Origin: Allium sativum
Lineage: Eukaryota; Streptophyta; Magnoliopsida; Asparagales; Amaryllidaceae
Reading direction: 5' to 3'
NCBI GenBank assembly: GCA_030737875.1
Contig: CM060915.1
Coordinates: 633,270,786-633,334,785, forward strand
DNA: 64,000 bases
The position numbers and the translations under genes were made by a program. Positions 1 to 12,489 of this stretch are shown one piece after another. How positions within the stretch are numbered: position 1 is the stretch's first letter; every line of letters starts with the position of its first letter. Under the pieces are notes generated by a model. That model made no database searches. It was not told the origin of the DNA and was given only the letters and a program-made list of their open reading frames with translations.

Positions 1-359
1 CTCCCTCCTCCCTTTTCTAATCGACAGAACAAATGAGAAAACAGAAGAGAAAAAAGGAGGGCTCGACGATGAGCCGCCCTCTCCAATCAGCGCCGCCCCC
101 TCCTCGATTATCTCTCTCCTCCTCCCTCTCCTGTACAAATCCGACGCCCCACACACTCAAAGCCGCACCCACTCCCTGGAACCGCCGTGACCATTGCGCC
201 CACACCCGCTTGCCTTTCACCTCGCGCGCCAGTCCTCCGACCCCGCCACCGCCTGACAGCCATCGAACCTCCACCTGCAGCACCCTCCTTCCTCTGTGTA
301 ATGTAGTGAGTGTTTATAGTTTGATTTTAATTTCGGTTTTAATGCAAATGTTATGATAT

Positions 360-905
360 TAAATCTAAAGATTTATATAGAAAGAATATATCTTTATTTA
401 GTTAAAGAAAGGATTTTTATTATGTATGCATATGAAAGTTTATATTTTTACCATATGAAAGTATATATTTTTACTCTATGAAAGCTGTAATTTTTAATAG
501 AGAAAGACTCAATTTTTAGTAACAAAAAGATTCGATTTTTACTTATATGAATAATACATAAAGTTGTGATTTTTATATACATAACGTTCGGATAAAAATT
601 AGATTTTTACATATATAATAGTGGTATAAAAATATAATTTTTATCGTTTGGTTAGCGAATTAAAAATATGATTTTTATAGTATAGAAAGAATAAAAATAC
701 GATTTTTATATTATATAGATAGTAAAAATTTGATCTTTATATATGTAGCGGAATAAAAATCTGATTTTTATTATATATATGTTGAAATAAAAATATAATT
801 TTTATAACGATGATATAAAAATTCGATCTTTATATATGAAGAAGAAATAAAAATAAGATTTTTATTTATAGAAATGAAGCAATAAAAATATAAATTTTAT
901 TATGA
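360..905. repeat. Array of AT-rich palindromic units in LTR of A (left copy)
   Basis: About a dozen units of the form ATAAAAATNNGATTTTTAT recur every 35-45 bases. Each is a near-perfect inverted repeat, with AAAAAT answered by ATTTTT across a 2-4 base centre. The spacers differ while the arms are kept. The same array is present in the 3' LTR at about 7380-7920. Function unknown. Confidence 0.8.
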
Positions 906-1567
906 ACAGCGGGGCAAGGACTGCATTAGAATTTCAAACAGATCCAGACGGTTCAGCAGTTCAAAAGTAAAGCACGGCGGAGTGGAACCCTCGGTGAGAA
1001 CTCCTCACCTTTAATTTATTTCTAGTTTGAAATATATACTAGGATGCAGACAGTGCTTAGCAGCACCCGACACCCGTCGTCCATAGACCATGGATGACTT
1101 GTTTGTTTGATTGCTGTGTTGTGAAATTTGATTGTGTAATGTGAAATGAAATAAAATATTTTATAGTGGAAAATGTTTTATAGTTAAAAATATAATTTTT
1201 AACGTGTATTTTAAATAAATGTTTATAAACAAATCGGACGATTTGTTTATATACACTGATATTGATTGGGACGATAAATTTTACACATCGCCCAACTGCA
1301 CAAATAAAATATATGTTTGTTGTTTTGAAGCCCCACATGGGTATTGGGATGATATTTGATGTACACTAATCCCGAATGTTTAGTTTTATGTCAATCGATG
1401 GGTGGACAGACTGTGTAAGCATTGATTATTTATATTTAATGCTTATGCAGTTGTGTGGTGCACTCTGGATGATGGTTGATTATTTATTGTTGCTATTATA
1501 TACATGTGTTGTAGAAAATCCATATAATTAACATTATATGGTAATTGATTGGGCCTCATTCCAATAT

Positions 1568-1740
1568 ATAAAATAAATTCATGTGTTAAATAGAAAATAA
1601 ATTCATGTGTTGAATTGAAAATAAATTCATGTGTTGAATAGAAAATAAATTCATGTGTTGAATAGAAAATAAATTCATGTGTTGAATAGAAAATAAATTC
1701 ATGTGTTGAATATGAAATAAATATTCATGTGTTGAATAAA
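1568..1740. repeat. 24-bp tandem repeat in LTR of A (7 units)
   Basis: Seven consecutive units share the core AAATTCATGTGTTGAATA. The corresponding block in the 3' LTR (about 8587-8735) has six units, so the array changed length after insertion or during reverse transcription. Confidence 0.85.
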
Positions 1741-2679
1741 AGCCGTGTTGATTAGATTGACGCCATTTTGACGTGAACGATATTTATATCGATTTTATTC
1801 ATTTTTATAATGAATATAGAAAAGAACGTGATTTCAAAATTCAACGTTTTGAAAATATTATCATTTGTATATCGATGATGTGGAATATTCAATTTTGATT
1901 AGAAATTGAATATGAAGTTGAAATCGTTTTGAAAACGAATTTAAAACGATGTATTAAATACGTTTTAAAAGGAAATCAACGAAGTATATATTATATATAT
2001 TATATATATAATATAATGGCCTGAATAGAACGCGCCGCACTGCGGCAGTTCGCAAATTTCGACCATTGACTTCGAATGGACGTTACGGGAGATTCGACCG
2101 TCAGATTCTCCTAAAACCGAAACCGTTGGGTTCGTATCGAAAGTAGATTACTAACGAACAATAGAAATTAGAAATCTAACGGTTGGATTTGGAATTATGT
2201 CCAAATCAAATTTGGAAAAGGTCGTTGTAGGTGCAGTTCGATGGCCGTTGATGGAAATCGACTGTACGAACCTTGATAAAATTATTAAAAATAGTAATAA
2301 TTTGTGTAAAATCATAAGAAATGATTTGTGAAGAATTGGGATGAAAAACTCCATATTTGAAAGGATAAAAATAGATTTTTAACGAAATGAACTAGTTTTG
2401 AACTAGAATTAAAATCAATTTATTTTTGAAATAAATAAATTGAATTTGAAAAGGGTTTTAAAAGTAACCAGAATTTCCAATAATTGAATTGGAATGGATT
2501 TGAATCGAAATTGTCTTTGGAATATTTCGATGTTGGATTTCGTGATTATACAGATATTGTTATGGAAATTTGAAAGATATATTTATATCGTTATTTCTAA
2601 TACGGTTTTTGTTGGTCGTAGAATTTGATATTGAATATAAGACGATATATTTTCTATTCAGAGCCTTGTATATAATATC

Positions 2680-2945
2680 AAATGTGATTTGGGTTTGTCG
2701 TGAATGGTGTCTTCATTAACACTGCTCTTAAACCCAGTTGAGAAAAAGATTAAATCTTTTTAATTAGATTTAATGAAGTATACCAATTAAATGGTATTTA
2801 ATTGGAATTGAATTTGAATTGATTTTTGGGTTTATCGTGAACATTGTTTTAAATAACACTTGTTCTTTAATCCGATAATTAATGAATGTGATTTTGGGTT
2901 TTTCGTGAACCGTCTTTTAGATGACATTGGTTCTTTAACCCAGTT
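2680..2945. repeat. Degenerate triplicated segment in LTR of A
   Basis: Three units run from TTGGGTTT..CGTGAA through a run of Ts to AACAC..TTCTTTAACCC. They begin near 2685, 2822 and 2890. The repeats are diverged from each other but kept in the 3' LTR at about 9690-9945. Confidence 0.55.
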
Positions 2946-5039
2946 AAAGACAGGATATTGATTTCTGTGAAGATTAAAACTAAGTGGGGTTTTAATGAAT
3001 CTTTAATTAGATTGAAATGGTCGAGAATGGAGTATCACCAGTTTTGCTCAGGCGATAGTTAAATCTTTAATTAGATTTGAACGTGAAATGGTAATTGAAT
3101 TTACCGATAACATCGTGGTGTTAGATATGAAGTATGACCAGTTTTACTTCATGGGATGAATAGGCTGGGATTGGGAAATAAAATAAATGATTACTTCGGT
3201 GTGGTTCGCTAATCCCGACTAGTTTGAAGTGATATTCAAAAGAAGATTAAAGAATAAATTTAAAGAATTTATCTTTGATAAAATTAATGGGAACCTTTCC
3301 CAAAGTATAAGAATATTTGAATAAAAGAATATTATGAATTGGAATGAGGCGTATGTTGTGTTTGTGTAACACTTGTTTATTATATACGCGAGTTATTCAG
3401 AAAGACCAGGTTTATCCCATTTTGAATAACTGATTCGATGTGGTGTCGAGGATGAAGACGGTGGTCGAAGACCGGAGGTCTTCAACATCGTTTGGATAAT
3501 TACTGATCATCTTGATTGGGCCGTACACCCAAGAGGAGGGAATCAGTTGGTGATCGTCCAGACGTACTTGGAGATCGATGGATATGCGGGGTACTAGGTG
3601 CCTCCGGTTTCGTTCAGACCCAGAACGAACTTGTAGATGGACTGTGTGTCTGACATTGGATTTTATTCTGTGTGATTGATTTCTATTAAATATGTATATG
3701 TTTGGCGGCGGAGAATTTATTCTCTTGCTTAACGCCCTTCTCTGATACGTACGAGCTCAGGGGTTATATATTGATGGATATCAAACGCATGGAGTGAATT
3801 TCCTGTGTGGCATGCCTAAGGGGCAAATGATCAAGGCTTCTGTTGAAAAGCAAAGTCTTATGGGTAATGATCAAAGCATGGCCTGTGTGGCATAGCTTTG
3901 TGTAGCGTTGATTCGCGAGCCTCACACCCCGGTAGTGGACCAGAAACGGGAGAGGACTTCAGGGAGGGCATGCGTTTCCTTCTAGCTAGAAGTGGCGTCA
4001 GTGGTTTTACACGCCCTGATGAGTTTGACTTATGTGGTTGTTGCTGTTGCGAGGCACCTCAGATATATCGGTGACTGTGTGGAGCCGACGGAGTCATTGG
4101 ACTCATTGACACCCCATAGGGTGGGGAAACGCAGTGTTCAGGCATTTTAATCCACATCGGTGGACCGGCCCTGACGATCCAAGGCTTGCATGCGCGCTTT
4201 CCTGAGGGGCGGGCTAGAGCGTCTCGAATTCGGTAAGGACGATCCCTTGCCTTGGTTCATAGATGGAAATCCAACTTCCAATACATGACTTTGTTGTTTT
4301 ATTTGTAGAGCCTAGTATGGCGACATAGTGGGATGGGGCACTTATGCCGTCTATGATTGATACTTATGATTGAAATTGTTTTAACACTATACACTTATAG
4401 TAATAGTAAAACATGAAATTTAGCGTATCAAGCATTCTTTGGCTATTATAAGGTAAAACCCTATCCTCCGGCTTGTGTTGCATTGTGTGATGGGACCTGC
4501 GTCTTATAATAGCTTCATTTTTATTTATTTAGCATTGCGTTGTTTGTTTTATGCACTGGTATTCTTGGGAGGAAACCCGTTCCGTGTTATACGGCGTGGT
4601 CCCTTGATTTACCTAACTTTAAAATAAAGATTAATAACTGTTTTAGTTCTCACACCAGTCACATGACTGACCTGTAGTTTATTGTTTTAACCTAAACTCT
4701 GGGTGCCCTCATTTTCCGCACGGGCAGCTAGTAGTTTTGGTTTTGCAGATTTATATTCACAGGATCCTGATTTACAGCTGGAACGATACTCAGAAAGCTC
4801 AGTATCCGTGTATTACTTCTAGTTGTGTTTTGTATTATTTTCCGCTGCGATGTATTTAAATGTAATTTAAATCTCTGATATTTTCTATGTAATATTTATT
4901 CATACTCTGTAATATTCTGGTATTCTGGTGGAATTGTTGTAATAAACAATAAAAGGTTCTTCTGTTTGCGTTCCGATGTGGCTTGTCCTCAACTCAATCC
5001 GGGATTTCCCGTAAGGGGGATTTAGGGTCGTTTCATTCC

Positions 5040-5050
5040 GGTATCAGAGC
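5040..5050 (+). promoter_or_regulatory. Primer binding site of element A (tRNA-iMet)
   Basis: GGTATCAGAGC begins four bases after the LTR terminus CA. It matches the common plant primer binding site complementary to the 3' end of initiator methionine tRNA. Confidence 0.85.
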
Positions 5051-6043
5051 TTTGGTTTATAAAGATTAGAGAACAAGACACGTTAGAACCGAACGAAAGA
5101 ATTCATCAGAGATTGGATTAGCAATATCCAACGAGAATGACTCGTTAGAGATAGGATCAGTAGTATCCTAGAACGAGTGTGAAGAGAAGTGTTTTTGAAA
5201 TAAAAATTGAAAACAAGTTTTGTTTTGAAAATTTAATTCAATTATTCGTATTTGAATATTTATTTATATTGATTTGGACTATCTGTATATAAATATTTTG
5301 CGTATACGTCTGATCCGCGTGTATTCGAAGTTTTAATATATTGGGTAGATATAGAATCACACTGTAGTCGCCCGGACATGATTCTGATGATTGATCGATC
5401 ATCATTAGAATTTATGTTCGAGTGACGAGGGTGTGATATTTATATATTTCCAATTGACTGGTATGAGAACCAAAACTAGATAGGGCTTATTGTTGTTATT
5501 TGACACCAAAAATGTGATTTTTGACTATGTATCAAAATTATGAATTTGAAACGTTAACCAACTAATTGATTGATGGTTGTGTTGTTTGATTAAATAAAAA
5601 TTGAACCTTTAGCTAAATTGAACCAAAAAGTGAGTTGTATTGAAAATTAGTCGCATTTGCATGCATATACATGTACTTACATTGAACAGGTCATAGCAAG
5701 GAGGCTAGAGAAGAGGAATAAAATTGTTTGCCTAACAAATAGGTACATGTTTATTGTATTTCTTTGGGTTTGGATGATTTTATGAGCCGATTGGCTTTTT
5801 CTTTTTCTTTTGGATTGAATAAGGCCATGGGAGGCTATATGAAATATCCCGAAGTCCCTGGTGCAGAGGAGGTTATGGCGAAATTTTTCGAAAATTTAGG
5901 GTGTTAGCCAAATTTTTGAAAAATTTGAAAAGTTCTTAGAAAATGAAAAGTTTAAGAACTTAAGCCGTAATGAAAAGAACGAAAGTTGAGTTGATTGGTA
6001 AAACAACTTTCGGCTTTGTTCCTTTTTGGGGACGAAAAGTTTT

Positions 6044-6055
6044 AAGTGGGGGAGA
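6044..6055 (+). promoter_or_regulatory. Polypurine tract of element A
   Basis: AAGTGGGGGAGA abuts the first base of the 3' LTR. The same tract occurs in reverse complement at 12490-12502 in element B. Confidence 0.85.
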
Positions 6056-6937
6056 TCATAATAACCCGGAAATCTGAGCCAATTTAAAATTTTTACTTTG
6101 GCAATTTTAATGAATTTTGAATATTTAAAACGAATTATTTTAAATAATAACGACGAGAAATTTATTTTGAATAGAATTAGAACGTATATATTTATATAGA
6201 TCGTCGTTAGAATATAAATATTTTATTTTAAATATAAAAGGAATTGAAAATGGCGCGGTAGTTTGAAAATTCGATTTCAAACTTCAAATGAATGTACAAG
6301 ATTCAAAATAAACCGTATTTTGGCGAAACCAAAAATATTAGATTCTATTTGAGAATATCTTTCCAACGAATCCAAAAAATTGAAATTTCATAGCGGAGAT
6401 AAAAAAATTACGCCCAGATGAAATTTCAGAATAGTCGCTATGGAATTCTGGCCCTTAAAAATGGGAATCTTGCAAATGACCTCGGTTTTCGACGAAACCA
6501 CTTTTGTTCGATCCGTGATGTCTAGTTATTGCTAGGTTTCAAAATTCGTAATTTTTCGAATCAATATGTGAGCGTGGCAAAGGAAAACGCGTTTGACCAG
6601 TTTTAGTTGATTTTAATCGACTGGAAAATGGCCATTTTTCAAACTTCTCAGAATTTGACAAAATTAGTTTTGTTAGGAACGTATCGTCAATACGAAGCTA
6701 GGAAATATTTTTCGGGAATTTTTAGAGTCCGTATGTGGCCCTGGTAAATTGAAATGTGCGTTCAAATTCAATATATAGAATTATATTTTGATTTTGGCGG
6801 AAACTGATCAAAACAGTCGAATCAGCCTGCGATACATATCCCATTGTGTTCGGCATGGGGGTAATTAACTAGGGGCGACAGTCGTTGGGTCTTGATTGGA
6901 GTCCGAACAAAAAGTCAACCCTAGTTGAAAATAAAGT

Positions 6938-6980
<43 letters not shown>

Positions 6981-7379
6981 ACCCCCTACCCCTTTCTTTC
7001 TCTTTCCCTCCTCCCTTTTCTAATCGACAGAACAAATGAGAAAACAGAAGGAAAAAAAAGGAGGGCTCGGCGATGAACCACCCGCCGCACTCTCCTTTCA
7101 GTGCCGCCCCTCCTTGATTCTCTCTCTCATCCTCCCTCTCCTGTACGAATCCGACGCCCCACACACCCAAAGTCGCACCCACTCCCTGGAACCGCCGTGA
7201 CCACTGCGCCCACACCCCCTTGGCCTTTCACCTCGCGCGCCAGTCCTCCGACCCCGCCACCGCCTGACAGCCATCGAACCTCCACCTGCAGCACCCTCCT
7301 TCCTCCGTGTAATGTAGTGAGTGTTTATAGTTTGATTTTAATTTCGGTTTTAATGCAAATGTTATGATATTAAATCTGA

Positions 7380-7920
7380 AGATTTATATAGAAAGAATAT
7401 ATTTTTATTTAGTTAAAGAAAGGATTTTTATTATGTATGCATATGAAAGTTTATATTTTTACCATATGAAAGTATATATTTTTACTCTATGAAAGCTGTA
7501 ATTTTTAATAGAGAAAGACTCGATTTTTAGTAACAAAAAGATTCGATTTTTACTTATATGAATAATATGTTAAGTTGTGATTTTTATATACATAACGTTC
7601 GGATAAAAATTAGATTCTTACATATATAATAGCGGTAAAAAAATATAATTTTTATCGTTTGGTTAGCGAATTAAAAATATGATTTTTATAGTATAGAAAG
7701 AATAAAAATACGATTTTTATATTATATAGATAGTAAAAATTTGATCTTTATATATGTAGCGAAATAAAAATCTGATTTTTATTATATATATGTTGAAATA
7801 AAAATGTAATTTTTATAGCGATGATATAAAAATTCGATCTTTATATATGAAGAAGAAATAAAAATATGATTTTTATTTATAGAAATGAAGCAATAAAAAT
7901 ATAATTTTTATTATGAACAG
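7380..7920. repeat. Array of AT-rich palindromic units in LTR of A (right copy)
   Basis: Homologous to 360-905, with the same order of palindromic units and only scattered substitutions. Confidence 0.8.
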
Positions 7921-8584
7921 TGGGGCAAGGACTGCATTAGAATTTCAAACAGATCCAGACGGTTCAGCAGTTCAAAAGTAAAGCACGGCGGAGTGGAACC
8001 CTCGGTGAGAACTCCTCACCTTTAATTTATTTCTAGTTTGAAATATATACTAGGATGCAGACGGTGCTTAGTAGCACCCGACACCCGTCGTCCACAGACC
8101 ATGGATGACTTGTTTGTTTGATTGTTGTGTTGTGAAATTTGATTGTGTGATGTGAAATGAAATAAAATATTTTATAGTGGAAAATGTTTTATAGTTAAAA
8201 ATATAATTTTTAACGTGTATTTTAAATAAATATTTATAAACAAATTGGACGATTTGTTTATATACACTGATTTGACTGATATTGATTGGGACGATAAATT
8301 TTACACATCGCCAAATTGCACAAATAAAATATGTGTTTGTTGTTTTGAAGCCCCACACGGGTATTTGGATGATATTTGATGTACACTAATCCCGATTGTT
8401 TAGTTGTATGTCAATCGATGGGTGGACAAACTGTGTAAGCGTTGATTATTTATATTTAATGCTTATGCAGTTGTGTGGTGCACTCTGGATGATGGTTGAT
8501 TATTTATCGTTGCTATTATATACATGTGTTGTAGAAAATCCATATAATTAACATTATATGGTAATTGATTGGGCCTCATTCCAA

Positions 8585-8735
8585 TATAGAAAATAAATTC
8601 ATGTGTTGAATAGAAAATAAATTCATGTGTTGAATAAAAAATAAATTCATGTGTTGAATAGAAAATAAATTCATGTGCTGAATAGAAAATAAATTCATGT
8701 GTTGAATATGAAATAAATATTCATGCGTTAAATAA
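8585..8735. repeat. 24-bp tandem repeat in LTR of A (6 units)
   Basis: Counterpart of 1568-1740 with one unit fewer; the last units carry substitutions (ATGTGCTG, ATGCGTTA). Confidence 0.8.
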
Positions 8736-11700
8736 AAGCCGTGTTGATTAGATTGACGCCATTTTGACGTGAACGATATTTATATCGATTTTATTCATTT
8801 TTATAATGAATATAGAAAAGAAAGTGATTTCAAAATTCAACGCTTTGAAAATATTATCATTTGTATATCGATGACGTGGAATATTCAATTTTGATTAGAT
8901 ATTGAATATGAAGTTGAAATCGTTTTGAAAACGAATTTAAAACGATTTATAAAATACGTTTTAAAAGGAAATCGACGAAGTATATATTATATATATATTA
9001 TATATATAATGTAATGGCCTGAATAGAACGCGTCGCGCTGCGGCAGTTCACGAATTTCGACCATTGACTTCGAATGGACGTTACGGGAGATCCGACTGTC
9101 GGATTCTCCTAAAACCGGAACCGTTGGGTTCGTATCGAAACGAGATTTCTAACGAACATTAGAAATTAGAAATCTAACGGTTGGATTTGGAATTATGTCC
9201 AAATCAAATTTGGAAAAGGTCGCAGTAGGTGCAGTTCGATGGCCGTTGATGGAAATCGACTGTACGGGCCTTGATAAAATTATTAAAAATAGTAATAATT
9301 TGTGTAAAATCATAAGAAATGATTTGTGAAGAATTAGGATGAAAAACTCCATATTTGAAAGGATAAAAATAGATTTTTATCGAAATGAACTAGTTTTGAA
9401 CTAGAATTAAAATCAATTTATTTTTGAAATAAATAAATTGAATTTGAAAAGGGTTTTAAAAGTAACCAGAATTTCCAATAATTGAATTGGAATGGATTTG
9501 AATCGAAATTGTCTTTGGAATATTTCGATGTTGGATTTCGTGATTATACGGATATTGTTATGGAAATTTGAAAGATATATTTATATCGTTATTTCTAATA
9601 CGGTTTTTGTTGGTCGTAGAATTTGATATTGAATATAAGACGATATATTTTCTATTCAGAGCCTTGTATATAATATCAAATGTGATTTGGGTTTGTCGTG
9701 AATGGTGTCTTCATTAACACTGCTCTTAAACCCAGTTGAGAAAAAGATTAAATCTTTTTAATTAGATTTAATGAAGTATAACAATTAAATGGTATTTAAT
9801 TGGAATTGAATTTGAATTGATTTTTGGGTTTATTTTGAACATTGTTTTAAATAACACTTGTTCTTTAACCCGATAATTAATGAATGTGATTTTGGGTTTT
9901 TCGTGAACCGTGTTTTAGATGACATTGGTTCTTTAACCCGGTTAAAGACAGGATATTGATTTCTGTGAAGATTAAAACTAAGTGGGGTTTTAATGAATCT
10001 TTAATTAGATTGAAATGGTCGAGAATGGAGTATCACTAGTTTTGCTCAGGCGATAGTTAAATCTTTAATTAGATTTGAACGTGAAATGTTAATTGAATTT
10101 ACCGATAACTCTGTGGTGTTAGATATGAAGTATGACCAGTTTTACTTCATGGGATGAATAGGCTGGGATTGGGAAATAAAATAAATGATTACTTCGGTGT
10201 GGTTCGCTAATCCCGACTTGTTTGAAGTGATATTCAAAAGAAGATTAAAGAATAAATTTAAAGAATTTATCTTTGATAAAATTAATGGGAACCTTTCCCA
10301 AAGTATAAGAATATTTGAATAAAAGAATACTATGAATTGGAATGAGGCATATGTTGTGTTTGTGTAACACTTGTTTATTATATACGCGAGTTATTCAGAA
10401 AGACCGGGTTTATCCCATTTTGAATAACTGATTCGACATGGTATCGAGGATGAAGACGGTGGTCGAAGACCGGAGGTCTTCAACATCGTTTGAATAATTA
10501 CTGATGATCTTGATTGGGCCGTACACCCAAGAGGAGGGAATCAGTTGGTGATCGTCCAGACGTACTTGGAGATCGATGGATATGCGGGGTACTAGGTGCC
10601 TCCGGTTTCGTTCAGACCCAGAACAAACTTGTAAATGGACTGTGTGTCTGACATTGTATTTTATTCTGTGTGATTGATTTCTATTAAATATGTATCTGTT
10701 TGGCGGAGGAGAGTTTATTCTCTTGCTTAACGCCCTTCTCTGAGACGTACGAGCTTAGGGGCTATATATTGATGGATATCAAACGCATGGAGTGAATTGC
10801 CTGTGTGGCATACCTAAGTGGAAAATGATCAAGGCTTCTATTGAAAAGCAAAGTCTTGTGGGTGATGATCAAAGCACGGCCTGTGTGGCATAGCTTTGTG
10901 TAGCGTTGATTCGCGAGCCTCACACCCCAGTAGTGGACCAGAAACGGGAGAGGACTTCAGGGAGGGCATGCATTTCCTTCTAGCTAGAAGTGGCGTCAGT
11001 GGTTTTACACGCCCTGACGAGTTTGACTTATGTGGTTGTTGCTGTTGCGAGGCGCCTCAGATATATCGGTGACTATGTGGAGCCGATGGAGTCATTGGAC
11101 TCATTGACACCCCCATAGGGTGGGGAAACGCAGTGTTCAGGCATTTTAATCCACATCGGTGGACCAGCACTGACGATCCAAGGCTTGCCTGCGCGCTTAC
11201 CTAAGGGGCAGGCTAGAGCGTCTCGAATTCGGTAAGGACGATCCCTTGCCTTGGTTCATAGATGGAAATCTAACTTCCAATACGTGACTTTGCGGTTTTA
11301 TTTGTAGAGCCTAGTATGGCGACATAGTGGGATGGGGCACTTATGCCGTCTATGATTGATACTTATGATTGAAATTATTTTGAAACTATACACTTATAGT
11401 AATAGTAAAACATGAAATTTAGCGTATCAAGCATTCTTTGGCTATTATAAGGTAAAACCATATCCTCCGGCTTGTGTTGCATTGTGTGAAGGGACCTACG
11501 TCTTATAATAGCTTCATTTTTCTTTATTTAGCATTGCGCTGTTTGTTTTATGCACTGGTATTCTTGGGAGGAAACCCGTTCCGTGTTATACGGCGTGGTC
11601 CCTTGATTTACCTAACTTTAAAATAAAGATTAATAACTGTTTTAGTTCTCAAACCAGTCACATGACTGACCTGGAGGTTAATGTTTTAACCTAAACTCTG

Positions 11701-12034
11701 GGTGCCCTCATTTTCCGCACGGGCAGCTAGTAGTTTTGGTTTTGCAGATTTATATTCACAGGATCCTGATTTACAGCTGGAACGATACTCGGAAAGCTCT
11801 GTATCCGTGTATTACTTCTAGTTGTGTTTTGTATTATTTTCCACTGCGATGTATTTAAATGTAATTTAAATCTCTGATATTTTCTGTGTAATATTTATTC
11901 ATACTCTGTAATATTCTGGTATTCTGATGGAATTTTTGTAATAAACAATGAAATGTTCTTCTGTTTGCGTTCCGATTTGGCTTGTCCTCAACTCAATCCG
12001 GGATTTCCCGTAAGGGGGATTTAGGGTCGTTTCA

Positions 12035-12489
12035 AATTTGACATTCTGGATCCAACAAAAGTGGTTTTGTTGAAAGCAGAGGTCGTTTCCAAAATGACTA
12101 TTTTTAAGGGCTATATATATATATATATATATTCCATAGTGACTATTCTGAATTTTCAACTGGACATAACTTTTTATTCCCGTTATGAAATCTGGATTTT
12201 TCACATTCGTTGAAAAGATATTTTCAAACAGATTCAAATATTTCTGTTTTTACTAAAATGCTATTTATTTTGAATCCTGTACATTCATTTGAAATTTGAA
12301 ATCAAATTTTCAAACTGCCGTGCCATTTCAGGCTCGTAATATAATTAAAATAAATTTATTCGTTTTAACTTCTACTAAAATAAGTTTTTAGTCGTTATTA
12401 TCTAAAATAAATCATTTTAAATATTCAGAATCCATTAAAATTGTTAAAATAAAAAATTTAAATTAGTTTTGAAATTCCGAGTTGTTACA
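12035..12489 (-). mobile_element. Remnant of 3' LTR of minus-strand element B, interrupted by A
   Basis: This stretch is a direct repeat of 13979-14427 (both run from AATTTGACATTCTG to GTTGTTACA). Read on the minus strand it starts TGTAACAACTCGGAA and directly follows a polypurine tract. It stops exactly where element A ends, so A is inserted in this LTR and the rest should lie left of the window. Confidence 0.8.

Larger units (their letters stand above)
1..5035 (+). mobile_element. 5' LTR (left part missing) of long-LTR retrotransposon A
   Basis: The sequence matches 7004-12034 almost base for base at an offset of about 7 kb. It ends in TTTCA directly before a tRNA-iMet primer binding site, so it is the downstream part of a 5' LTR. 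By comparison with the complete 3' copy, about 950 bases lie left of the window. No reading frame of convincing quality runs through it; the short frames are not kept between the two copies. It carries an array of AT palindromes, a 24-bp tandem repeat and a degenerate triplet repeat, listed separately. An AATAAA-rich stretch near 4940-4955 could serve as the polyadenylation signal. The family is unassigned because no coding domain is present; it resembles the non-autonomous elements called LARDs. Confidence 0.85.
5036..6055 (+). mobile_element. Short non-coding internal region of element A
   Basis: About 1.0 kb lies between the two LTRs, bounded by a primer binding site and a polypurine tract. 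I see no gag, protease, reverse transcriptase, RNase H or integrase motif in any frame. A similar internal region, in the opposite orientation, lies at 12490-13515, including a shared stretch with GGTTATGGCGAAATTTTTC. An element like this could only move with proteins supplied by another element. Confidence 0.8.
6056..12034 (+). mobile_element. Complete 3' LTR of element A (about 5.98 kb)
   Basis: The left edge is set by the polypurine tract and by the start TCATAATAACCCGG, a mutated form of the TGTAACAACCCGG seen in element B. The right edge is set by TTTCA, which in the 5' copy is followed by the primer binding site and here by unrelated flank. A TA-rich tract ending in TTTATATAACCCCC near 6972-6986, followed by a long pyrimidine tract, looks like a plant promoter with transcription start near 6990-7010. 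If so, U3 is about 0.93 kb and some 5 kb lies downstream in R-U5. Apparent frames such as the one near 6865-7215 read through TA repeats and are not supported. Confidence 0.85.

Noticed and set aside
33..356. Proline/serine-rich 107-codon frame in the LTR of A
   Set aside because: The frame is not kept in the second LTR copy (7101-7367 has a different start and shifts), and the region is a C-rich leader; likely chance.
1568..1740. CRISPR-like array
   Set aside because: Units are directly abutting with no unique spacers, within a plant LTR.
6865..7215. 116-codon minus-strand frame
   Set aside because: Runs through the TA microsatellite and C-rich leader of the LTR; no family motif.
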